Shown here piece by piece: positions 7,413-14,434 of a stretch of DNA of 15,059 nucleotides (position 1 is its first letter; each line of letters begins with the position of its first letter). The notes under the pieces are model-generated. The model was not told the DNA's origin, searched no databases, and worked only from the letters and a program-made list of their open reading frames with translations. Source of the stretch: Muribaculaceae bacterium (GTDB lineage Bacteria; Bacteroidota; Bacteroidia; Bacteroidales; Muribaculaceae). The stretch spans positions 1 to 15,059 of the forward strand of contig VSPD01000059.1 of the NCBI GenBank assembly GCA_009775125.1. The letters are read 5' to 3'. A program made the translations under genes and the position numbers.

Positions 7413-8246
7413 TTAGGGCTTTGATAACACTTCTGTCGCCTTTTTTACAATTTTTGGCGCGCAGGCTTGCCAGAATGGCCAGTCGTGGGAGCCGGGACGC
7501 TCTATGTAGTTGTGGGCGATGTTTTTTTCGGTAAGGAAGTTGTGGAAAGTGCGGGCGGATGCAATCAAGAAGTCTTCCGAGCCGATTTCTATCGTGGTGT
7601 CGGGCAGCTTTGCGCCTTGCTGAGCGTCGGAATACCAGAGGTTAAGGATGTTGGGCGTGCCGTCGATCGACGTGGCCGGGGAACAGGCGTAGACGCAGCA
7701 GAACATCTCGGGGTGGAGCGCGCCGTAGTAGAGCGAGCCGTATCCTCCCATCGACAGGCCGGCCACCATGCGTCGGTCGCGGCTTCCGCCGATGTTGTAT
7801 TCCTTTTCCACTTCGGGGAGAAATTCGTTGAAGAAATATGTCATGTATTGCGCGGTGCCCTGGTAGCCGTTGCAGTAGAAAAGGTTTTTGCCGTCGACAG
7901 TGCAGTTGGGCGACACCACCACTATGTCCGCACCGTATTCCCTTACCTGCTCGTGGATTTTGCCGCCGTCGAACCAGTCGTTGTTTCCGCCTTCGGCTCC
8001 GTGCAGGATATAGAGCACGGGATAGGTCTTGGAGTCGTCCCAGCCTTCGGGCACATACACTGTGTAGAGCTGCCGGCCTCCGAGCACTTTGCTTACGAGC
8101 TTGCAGTCGGCAAGAACGGTGTCCGACGGCTTTTCCTTTGGCACGTCGGGGGTGACGGGAGGCTCCGGCTCCTCGCCGGCTGACGATCCACAGCCGGCGA
8201 GAGCGAGAGCGGTTGCAAAGAATATTGAAATAAATTTCAGATTCAT
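7413..8246 (-). CDS. CE1-like esterase lipoprotein
   Basis: An alpha/beta-hydrolase of the esterase D/CE1 type, 277 aa, predicted to be a lipoprotein. The signal sequence ends in the lipobox LAGC (Cys19), followed by GSSAGEEPEPP, an acidic, proline-rich tether that resembles Bacteroidota surface-export signals. The catalytic domain runs from about 47 to 275: YILHGAEGGNNDWF (79-92) forms the oxyanion region, GLSMGGYGS (163-171) the nucleophile elbow with Ser165, IGSEDF places Asp225 as the acid, and GSHDWPFW places His254. Family members include feruloyl and acetyl esterases and related acyl hydrolases. Unlike the other CE1-like protein here it has no E-set domain and is membrane anchored, so it may act on the ligand at the surface before import. 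It starts 3 nt after the stop of the repeat lipoprotein gene, which suggests translational coupling. Confidence 0.92.
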   Translation of the reverse strand: MNLKFISIFFATALALAGCGSSAGEEPEPPVTPDVPKEKPSDTVLADCKLVSKVLGGRQLYTVYVPEGWDDSKTYPVLYILHGAEGGNNDWFDGGKIHEQVREYGADIVVVSPNCTVDGKNLFYCNGYQGTAQYMTYFFNEFLPEVEKEYNIGGSRDRRMVAGLSMGGYGSLYYGALHPEMFCCVYACSPATSIDGTPNILNLWYSDAQQGAKLPDTTIEIGSEDFLIASARTFHNFLTEKNIAHNYIERPGSHDWPFWQACAPKIVKKATEVLSKP

Positions 8247-8249
8247 TTT

Positions 8250-9632
8250 TTACTGGAAGTTTACCGCACCTGTGTAGCGTGCGTTGGCTACGGTGCTTTC
8301 AAGGGTAATTACATATTCGGAGCCTGATTTTGTTACCGTAACGGTGCCGTCCTCGATGTGCTGTCCGGCTTCCTGTCCGTCGGTCACGGTGAACCAGCAC
8401 GAGCCCCAGTTGAGCATGGGCATGCCCCACATCTCGGTGTCGTAGCCTATGGCGAAGTTGCCTGCGCCGAGGGCGTCGTTGGCGGCTGCGGTGTAGGTGC
8501 CGTCGGCGAGGGTGCCGTCGGCCGAGTAGATGTCGAGCGAGAGATAGTTGCCGTTTCCTGTATAGGTCCAGCTCCAAGCCTCGGCCACATATGTGGGGTT
8601 GATGTTGCCGTCGGCGATTTTCAAGGTAACGGAGTTGCCGCCGTTGGCCACGTTGTTCTGGGCCACGAAGCAATTGGAGAGCTCGATGTATTCAACGCCG
8701 GGACCGGGTTCGTCGCCGCCCTGGTTGAGCTGGGGAATCTCGCCTTTGAATTCGAAGAAGATGCCGTCTTGATTGTAGGAGATGGTGTAGACATTGCCCG
8801 ATTTCTTTACGGTGATGTCGCCCGACTCGATGTGCGCGGCTGATGTGATGCCTTCGTCGACGGTCCACCAGCAGGTGCCCCAGTTGGTAAAGAACATGCC
8901 GATGCCCCAGAGGTCGCCGGGGTCCCAGCCTTTTACGTAGGTGAATTCAGCCGAGGCGTCGGCGGCCGGCGAGTATGTGCCGGGGGCGAGGGTGCCGTCG
9001 GCCGAGTAGAAGTCGACGGCGAGATAGTTGCCCGAGCCGAGGTAGGCAGTCTGGTATGTAGCGGGGTCGAAGAATGTTTCTACGCCTGCTGTGGCGAGCT
9101 GCATAGTGAGCGAGTTGGTGCCGTTGGCGCGGTTGTCGGAGAAAGATAGCACTTTGGTGAGGGCCACGGCTTCGGGGTCGGCCTCGTAGACGAGGGTGCC
9201 GCCGCCGCCAAGGCGTATGGCGGAGCCGTCGGCCAGCCAGAGCGTGCCGCTGATGGTGTAGTTGTCGCCGTCTTTGGCTATGGTGGCCACGCCGTCGGTT
9301 ATGGCCTGCGAGTTGTAGGTGGAGCCGCCTGCGCCTGTGATATAGTTGCCTTTCTTGGCAACGGAGGCATCGGCTGGGGTGAACGCGGCCGCATGAAGGA
9401 AATATGCGTCGCCTACAAATTTCATGTTGAGCGTTTCGCCGGCCGTGCCGGTGAATGTCACGTCGAAGATGCGTTTTGTGCCGTCTTTTGTCACGCCGTT
9501 GTCGGTGGCGGCGGTGTATGTGGTGGCGGCCGGAGCGGGATATTTGCCCGAGAGATCGTCGAGGGCGTCCTCGGTGCAGGCTGCGGCGAATAATGCCACA
9601 GACGCCAGTGCTATATATTTATACAGTTTCAT
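8250..9632 (-). CDS. Surface lipoprotein with internal repeats, candidate glycan-binding protein (SusE/F position)
   Basis: A 460-aa lipoprotein I cannot assign to a named family. The lipobox AAAC places lipidated Cys19, followed by TEDALDD, an acidic stretch typical of surface-exported Bacteroidota lipoproteins. Two clear repeats cover about 155-300 and 315-460, separated by a Gly/Pro linker (GGDEPGPG, 305-312). Shared elements lie about 160 residues apart: NY(L)...YSADGTLA.GTY..AA (202-224 and 362-384), NWGTCWWTV / NWGSCWFTV (250-258 and 408-416), and a following HIE.G..TV.KSG..Y.I. Residues about 45-150 look like a third, more diverged copy. The conserved Trp-rich NWG(T/S)CW motif could be a ligand platform. 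Position directly after SusD is that of SusE/F-like surface glycan-binding proteins, so binding is inferred from context. It carries no recognisable catalytic motif. Confidence 0.85.
   Translation of the reverse strand: MKLYKYIALASVALFAAACTEDALDDLSGKYPAPAATTYTAATDNGVTKDGTKRIFDVTFTGTAGETLNMKFVGDAYFLHAAAFTPADASVAKKGNYITGAGGSTYNSQAITDGVATIAKDGDNYTISGTLWLADGSAIRLGGGGTLVYEADPEAVALTKVLSFSDNRANGTNSLTMQLATAGVETFFDPATYQTAYLGSGNYLAVDFYSADGTLAPGTYSPAADASAEFTYVKGWDPGDLWGIGMFFTNWGTCWWTVDEGITSAAHIESGDITVKKSGNVYTISYNQDGIFFEFKGEIPQLNQGGDEPGPGVEYIELSNCFVAQNNVANGGNSVTLKIADGNINPTYVAEAWSWTYTGNGNYLSLDIYSADGTLADGTYTAAANDALGAGNFAIGYDTEMWGMPMLNWGSCWFTVTDGQEAGQHIEDGTVTVTKSGSEYVITLESTVANARYTGAVNFQ
8505..9010. repeat. 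Pair of 26-bp exact direct repeats inside the repeat-lipoprotein gene
   Basis: Positions 8505-8530 and 8985-9010 are identical over 26 bp and lie exactly 480 bp (160 codons) apart, in the same reading frame. They encode the shared YSADGTLA segment of the two protein repeats. The DNA around them matches in patches, which fits an internal duplication of about 480 bp followed by divergence, or later gene conversion. Confidence 0.7.
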
Positions 9633-9650
9633 TTTTCTGATTGTTTAATT

Positions 9651-9685
9651 GTGCATTGTGCATTGTGAATCGTGCATTGTGCATT
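9651..9685. repeat. Heptanucleotide tandem repeat between the susD-like gene and the repeat-lipoprotein gene
   Basis: Five 7-bp units fill most of the 54-nt gap: GTGCATT, GTGCATT, GTGAATC, GTGCATT, GTGCATT. On the coding (minus) strand the unit is AATGCAC, and the array ends 18 nt before the ATG at 9632. Four units are identical and the central one differs at two positions. Related short AATTCAC-type arrays are, to my recollection, frequent in Bacteroidales intergenic DNA. Copy number could vary by slippage and alter spacing in the mRNA. Confidence 0.85.
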
Positions 9686-9686
9686 G

Positions 9687-11237
9687 TTACCAGCCGGGAT
9701 TCTGCGTGATGTTGGGGTTGAGGCGGATTTCGGTGCCGGGGTAGGGCAGCAGCTCGTGCTTGCCGGTCTTGAAGCCGAATTTAGACGCATCCTTGTTGTA
9801 GGTGTTGTATTTTACGTTGCCGTTGGAGTCGAGCACCGGGCATTTCTCGCCTTGCGATTTGAGGCGGTCGGCGGCGATGCCCCAGCGGATCATGTCTTGG
9901 TAGCGTGTGCCTTCGCCCACGAGCTCGAGACGCTTTTCAGTCTGGATGTCTTTGAGGGATACAGTGCCAAGGGGCGCAAGTTTGGCGCGGTCGCGCACTT
10001 CGTTGATGTATTTGAGGGCCTGGCCGGAATTGCCTGCGGCGAGATGAGCCTCGGCGCCGAGCAGGAGCACTTCGGCGTAGCGCATCCAGCGTGCATTTTG
10101 GTGGCAAACCATGCCCATGAAGCCGGCGGCTTCGGGTTCGTAGCGCCATTTCCACATGAAGAGGCCTTCGTTGATCATGGTCTGGCCGGTCTGGATTGTG
10201 ATGCCCATGTCGGCGATCTGCGGATAGGTTTTCATGGTTTGAGTCAAGCGGTAGCCGTCGGCGCCTTCGGTAGCAACGAAATCGTCGTAAAGATTTTTCT
10301 GAGGCACGAGAAATCCCCAACCGTTTGAGTAGACAATGTTGGGATTGCCGAGGTTGAGGCGGTCAGTACGCCAGTTCAGCATCACATACATGAAGTCGTA
10401 GTTGTCCCATTCGTTGTTGGGGTCGTTTACGCGGTTGGATTCAAACATCGATTCGCAGTGGCGTTTGTAGTTGTAGCCCCAGATGTTTTCGTATTCGCCG
10501 TCGAAAAGGCGGTAGAGGCCCGATTTTACCACATTGTCGAATTGCTCTGCTGCCTCCTTGGCCTTGCCTTGCCAGAGGTAGGCTTTGCCGAGCACGGCCT
10601 GGGCGAATTGCTTTGTCACGCGCCATGTCTCGGAGTCGTTTACAGATGTTTTTTCGGTGAGGCATCCGGAGTTGATGGCTTCGGAGAGGTCGGTTTCGAC
10701 GAGAGCCCAGAGTTCTTCGGTCTTGCCGTTGGGCTGGGAGTATTCCGACGACGACAGTTCGTGGTCGACCAGCGGAGGATTGCCCCACATAGTGATGAGG
10801 TCGAAGTAAGCCCAGGCGCGGAACACCTTAGCTTCGGCGCGAGCGCGACGCATTGCTTCGGTGTCTTCCGAGACATGGCCGAGCACCACGTTGGCCTTGT
10901 AAATGAGGCCGTAGTAGCCGGAGAACATACCTTGGAGGAAGTTCTGGTCGGTGCCGAATGTGAATTCGTTGAGCTGCTCGAGGTCGGCGTTGTCGTTGCG
11001 CTGCGCGCCGCCGGCCCAGAAGTCGTCGGTGAGCATGTTCTTGCCCAGTGTGTAATTGTAGGCGAGGCCGCGCATTTGGAGGTACATTGCCGTAGCGGCG
11101 GCTTCGGCGTCCTCGTCGGTCTGGTAATATGTATCGTAGTTGAGCACGCCGTGCTGCTTGACATCGAGTTTGTCCTCGCAAGAAGCAAGACCAACGGCAA
11201 CGGCTCCGATAAGTGCATATTTAAATATTTTTTTCAT
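9687..11237 (-). CDS. SusD/RagB-family nutrient-binding outer-membrane lipoprotein
   Basis: A surface glycan-binding lipoprotein that caps the SusC transporter, 516 aa. The signal sequence ends in lipobox LASC (Cys20), followed by acidic EDKLD. The mature N-terminus has the SusD-like pattern (VLNYDTYYQTDEDAEAAATA). TPR-like helices are visible, for example AEVLLLGAEAHLAAGNSGQA followed by INEVRDRA near residue 400. The C-terminus carries the family signature LLPYPGTEIRLNPNITQNPGW, and length matches typical SusD proteins. SusD homologues bind the ligand and act as a lid on SusC. The gene begins 14 nt after the SusC stop codon, as usual for such pairs. Ligand type cannot be deduced from sequence alone. 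Confidence 0.97.
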   Translation of the reverse strand: MKKIFKYALIGAVAVGLASCEDKLDVKQHGVLNYDTYYQTDEDAEAAATAMYLQMRGLAYNYTLGKNMLTDDFWAGGAQRNDNADLEQLNEFTFGTDQNFLQGMFSGYYGLIYKANVVLGHVSEDTEAMRRARAEAKVFRAWAYFDLITMWGNPPLVDHELSSSEYSQPNGKTEELWALVETDLSEAINSGCLTEKTSVNDSETWRVTKQFAQAVLGKAYLWQGKAKEAAEQFDNVVKSGLYRLFDGEYENIWGYNYKRHCESMFESNRVNDPNNEWDNYDFMYVMLNWRTDRLNLGNPNIVYSNGWGFLVPQKNLYDDFVATEGADGYRLTQTMKTYPQIADMGITIQTGQTMINEGLFMWKWRYEPEAAGFMGMVCHQNARWMRYAEVLLLGAEAHLAAGNSGQALKYINEVRDRAKLAPLGTVSLKDIQTEKRLELVGEGTRYQDMIRWGIAADRLKSQGEKCPVLDSNGNVKYNTYNKDASKFGFKTGKHELLPYPGTEIRLNPNITQNPGW

Positions 11238-11251
11238 GGGTCTGATTTTGA

Positions 11252-14200
11252 TTAGAATGTGACATTGAGGCCTACTACAACTTTCTTGGCGTTGGGATAC
11301 GAGCCCTTGTCGACGCCGAGGGCCGAGCCCACGCCGGTGACTTCGGGGTCGAAGCCTTTATATTTGGTGAAGGTGAAGAAGTCTTCAAGCGAGCAGTAGA
11401 CGCGCAGGTTGTCGATGAATGCCTTGCGGGTCCAGTTCTGCGGGATGGTGTAGCCGAGCTGGATTTGCTTGATTTTGAAGTAGGAGCCGTCGAAGACGGA
11501 AGCCGTCGAGGTCATGAATTTATCCATTTCGGCAGCGCCTGCTGCGGGCATCGAGCCGTTGGTGTGGTTGGGGCGCCAGCGGTCCTCGGTGAAGTAGGTG
11601 AGTTTGTTGAGTGTGAAGTCGGAGCGGTTGAGGCAGCAGTAGATGTCGTTGCCCTGGGAGCCTGCGCCGAACACGATAAGGTCGAGGCCTTTCCAGTTGG
11701 CGGTGAGGGTGAGGCCGTAGGTGAAGTCGGGCATGCCTTTGCCGATTTCGGTTTTGTCGGCGTCGGTGATGGAGCCGTCGTTGTTGCGGTCGACAAATGT
11801 GGGGTCGCCTGTCTCGGGGTTGATTCCGGCGAATTCATATCCGTAGAAGTACCATGCGGGATGTCCTTTCTCGAAGCGTGTGATGGCTCCGTAGGTGTGG
11901 AACGATGTGCCGTCGATGGCGTTGAGGGTTTCATGGATATAGGTCACCTTGTTGCGGAGGGTGGCGATGTTGCCTCGTACGCTGTAACCGAAGTCACCGA
12001 TGCGGTCGGTCCATCCGAGTTCGAATTCGAAGCCCTTGTTGGTGATGTTGCCGGCGTTGACGGGCGAGGCGGTGTTGCCCACCACGGTGGAGGGGGTGAT
12101 GCCGGTTACGATAAGGTCTTTTGTCTCTTTGTTGAACCAGTCGGCGGTGAAGGAGAGGCGGCCGTTGAACAGGCGTGCGTCGACGCCGATGTTGGTCTGT
12201 TCGGATGTTTCCCATTTGAGGTCGTCGTTGCCGGTGGAGGAGGGAGCGTAGCCGGGGCGGTATTCAAATCCGTTTCCTGTGGGGTAGTTGCCTGTGCCGG
12301 CGATTACGTTGGCGTAGGAATATCCGCCGAGAGAGGCTGTAGAGCCGTTGCGACCCCAGGAGGCGCGGATTTTCAGGTGGTTGAGGTAGCCGCGGGTCTT
12401 TTCCATGAACGATTCTTCGGAGATGACCCAGCCGAGCGATGCTGCGGGGAAGTAGCCCCAGCGTTTCGGGCGCGGAAGCACGGAAGAGTCGGCGGCGTCG
12501 GCGCGGAGCGAGAATTGCGCGAGGTATTTGTTGTCGTATTCGTAGTTGGCGCGGCCGAAGTAGGCGAGTTTGTGAGTGTAGGAAGCCTCGCCGCCGGAAA
12601 GCGACTTGGAAGCCGTGGCGTTGGCATAGGCGAAGTACCAGAAGAGGGGGTCGTCTTTTTTGAAGCCGATGTCGCTGTCGTCGCCCTTCATCGAGCCGCT
12701 GAGGCCGAACGAACGGCTTTGGCTGTACGACATACCGAGCATGAGGCCGGCGTGGTGCTTGCCGAAGTCACGGGTGTAGTTGGCGAAATTTTCCCATTGG
12801 TAGTAGGTGGGAGTGTATGCCGATGCGCTCACTTGCAGGTAATCCTGCTTTTGGGTGGAGTTGCCGTAGTAGTCGAAACTTACGCCGTAAGATTCAGATG
12901 CGCTCAGGCGGTAGGAGAGGCGTGAGGTAAAGAGCAGGCCTTTTACGGGGGTGAGGTTAAGGTAGGTGGAGCCGTTGATGTTGTAGCCGCGGTTTTGGTT
13001 GAGAGAGCGGTCGCGCATGATCAGCGGGTTGGGGTTTTCGGAAGATACGTAGGGCGAGACGCCGTAGTAGTTGCCGTTGCCGTCGGAGAGGAGGTAGCCG
13101 TAGCGCGACGAATTAAGGACGCGGCGCATTTCGGCTGTCATGTTTTCTTCGGTGTAGGTGGGGCGGGTGAGGGGGTCGGTGACGAGGGCGGCGAGGATGA
13201 GCGAGCCGTATTCGTTGCCTTCGGCCACGCTCTTGGAGCGGTAATGCTCAATTTGGTTGTTGGTGCCAACTTCGAGCCAGGGCTTGATTTTCCATGAGGC
13301 GTTGATCATGCCGGTGAGGCGTTCGTAGGTATCGGAGTTGCCCACAACCATGCCGTTGTTGTTAAGATATGAGAGCGAGAGATAGAGCGAGCCGCGGTCG
13401 TTGCCGGCCTGGAAGGCTACCATGTGGCGTTGCATCTTAGAGTTTTCGAAGGTGGTTTTCACCCAGTCGGTGTTGGTCTCGAAATCCCAGTTGTTGTAGA
13501 TTATGTCCTTGGAGATGAGTCCGGCTTCGGTGTAGTAGTCGATATACTGCTCTGAGTTCATCACGTGGGGCACCTTGCCGAGGCTCTGCGATGTGAACTG
13601 GAAGTCGTAGGTGATTTTGCCGTTGCCGGAGCCTTTCTTGGTGGTGATGAGCACCACGCCGTTGCCGGCTGCCGCGCCGTAGATGGCTGCCGATGCGCCG
13701 TCTTTGAGCACTTCCATGGAGGCGATGTCGTTGGGGTCGATGCCGGCGATGTCGGAGGCTACGCGGCCGTCGACCACATAGAGCGGGTCGCAGGAGCCGT
13801 TGGAGGAGATGCCGCGGATGCGCACCTGCGGGGAAGCGCCGGGGCGAGCCGAGCCGGAGTAGATCTGCACGCCGGCGGTCTTGCCTTGGAGGGCCTGTGT
13901 GGCGGAGGTGATTGTGCGGTTTTCCATATCCTCGGCCTTCACCTGCGAGATGGCGCCGGTGAGCGAGGATTTTTTCTGCACGCCGTAGCCTACGACCACC
14001 ACTTCGTCGAGCTGGCGGTTGTCGGGCTCGAGCGTCACGTTCATGGTCGGGCCCGTCACTTTGGCTTCGTGTGTCAGAAAGCCTACGTAGGAGAATACGA
14101 GAGTCTGGCCGTTGTTGGCACGGATTGTGTAATTGCCGTCGATGTCGGTTACGACGCCGGCGTTGGCGTCCTTGATGCGTACCGACACGCCGATCAGCGG

Positions 14201-14317
14201 TTCGCCGTCGGGATCGGAAACCGTACCTTGTACGGTGCCGGTCTGGGCATAGGTCGTGGTCCCCGCCATCAAGGCAAGGAAAGCCACAAACACGATTCGG
14301 AATAATTGCTTAATCAT
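11252..14317 (-). CDS. SusC/RagA-family TonB-linked outer-membrane transporter
   Basis: A 1021-aa outer-membrane beta-barrel that imports glycan or glycoside bound by its SusD partner, powered by TonB. The signal peptide ends TTYA|QTG (residue 24). A carboxypeptidase-regulatory-like domain covers about 26-97 (GTVSDPDGEPLIGVSVRIKD, SYVGF). The SusC motif DEVVVVGYG (104-112), next to the TonB box region, precedes the plug domain, about 112-228, with ALQGKTAGVQI, VRIRG, PLYVVDG, IEVLKDGASAAIYG-like MEVLKDGASAAIYG, and NGVVLITTKKG. The remainder is barrel, ending in aromatic Phe (VVVGLNVTF) as expected for BAM-dependent folding. There is no N-terminal STN domain, so it does not look like a sigma/anti-sigma-signalling transporter. 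I see no exact TAnnTTTG word in the 117-nt gap before it, so transcription probably enters from the upstream carboxylesterase gene or beyond the window. Confidence 0.97.
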   Translation of the reverse strand: MIKQLFRIVFVAFLALMAGTTTYAQTGTVQGTVSDPDGEPLIGVSVRIKDANAGVVTDIDGNYTIRANNGQTLVFSYVGFLTHEAKVTGPTMNVTLEPDNRQLDEVVVVGYGVQKKSSLTGAISQVKAEDMENRTITSATQALQGKTAGVQIYSGSARPGASPQVRIRGISSNGSCDPLYVVDGRVASDIAGIDPNDIASMEVLKDGASAAIYGAAAGNGVVLITTKKGSGNGKITYDFQFTSQSLGKVPHVMNSEQYIDYYTEAGLISKDIIYNNWDFETNTDWVKTTFENSKMQRHMVAFQAGNDRGSLYLSLSYLNNNGMVVGNSDTYERLTGMINASWKIKPWLEVGTNNQIEHYRSKSVAEGNEYGSLILAALVTDPLTRPTYTEENMTAEMRRVLNSSRYGYLLSDGNGNYYGVSPYVSSENPNPLIMRDRSLNQNRGYNINGSTYLNLTPVKGLLFTSRLSYRLSASESYGVSFDYYGNSTQKQDYLQVSASAYTPTYYQWENFANYTRDFGKHHAGLMLGMSYSQSRSFGLSGSMKGDDSDIGFKKDDPLFWYFAYANATASKSLSGGEASYTHKLAYFGRANYEYDNKYLAQFSLRADAADSSVLPRPKRWGYFPAASLGWVISEESFMEKTRGYLNHLKIRASWGRNGSTASLGGYSYANVIAGTGNYPTGNGFEYRPGYAPSSTGNDDLKWETSEQTNIGVDARLFNGRLSFTADWFNKETKDLIVTGITPSTVVGNTASPVNAGNITNKGFEFELGWTDRIGDFGYSVRGNIATLRNKVTYIHETLNAIDGTSFHTYGAITRFEKGHPAWYFYGYEFAGINPETGDPTFVDRNNDGSITDADKTEIGKGMPDFTYGLTLTANWKGLDLIVFGAGSQGNDIYCCLNRSDFTLNKLTYFTEDRWRPNHTNGSMPAAGAAEMDKFMTSTASVFDGSYFKIKQIQLGYTIPQNWTRKAFIDNLRVYCSLEDFFTFTKYKGFDPEVTGVGSALGVDKGSYPNAKKVVVGLNVTF

Positions 14318-14372
14318 CGTGAATGGTTTTATTGGATTAGATATTAAGTGATTGGAATTAGGCGATTTAAGA

Positions 14373-14424
14373 CGATTTCTCTCGATTTATTCCGAGATAT
14401 TTCGATTTAAGCCGAGAGAAATCG
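14373..14424. repeat. 12-bp perfect inverted repeat in the spacer upstream of the susC-like gene
   Basis: CGATTTCTCTCG at 14373-14384 is matched by its reverse complement CGAGAGAAATCG at 14413-14424, with a 28-nt spacer. It lies between the carboxylesterase stop (14435) and the susC start (14317). On the coding strand no T-run follows, so it does not read as a terminator for the operon. A T-rich stretch (14428-14435) follows it on the plus strand only. A role in mRNA processing or differential expression of the genes either side is possible. The spacer also holds several CGATTTA words that recur in the hairpin after the GH3 gene. Confidence 0.6.
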
Positions 14425-14434
14425 AAGTTGTTTT

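Noticed and set aside
11465..12925. Plus-strand open frame of 486 codons antisense to susC
   Set aside because: Composition-driven shadow of the SusC barrel region; no recognisable motif, and SusC is unambiguous.
14373..14424. Inverted repeat upstream of susC as an operon terminator
   Set aside because: No T-run follows the stem on the coding strand; the T-rich flank lies on the other side, so it is recorded only as an inverted repeat.
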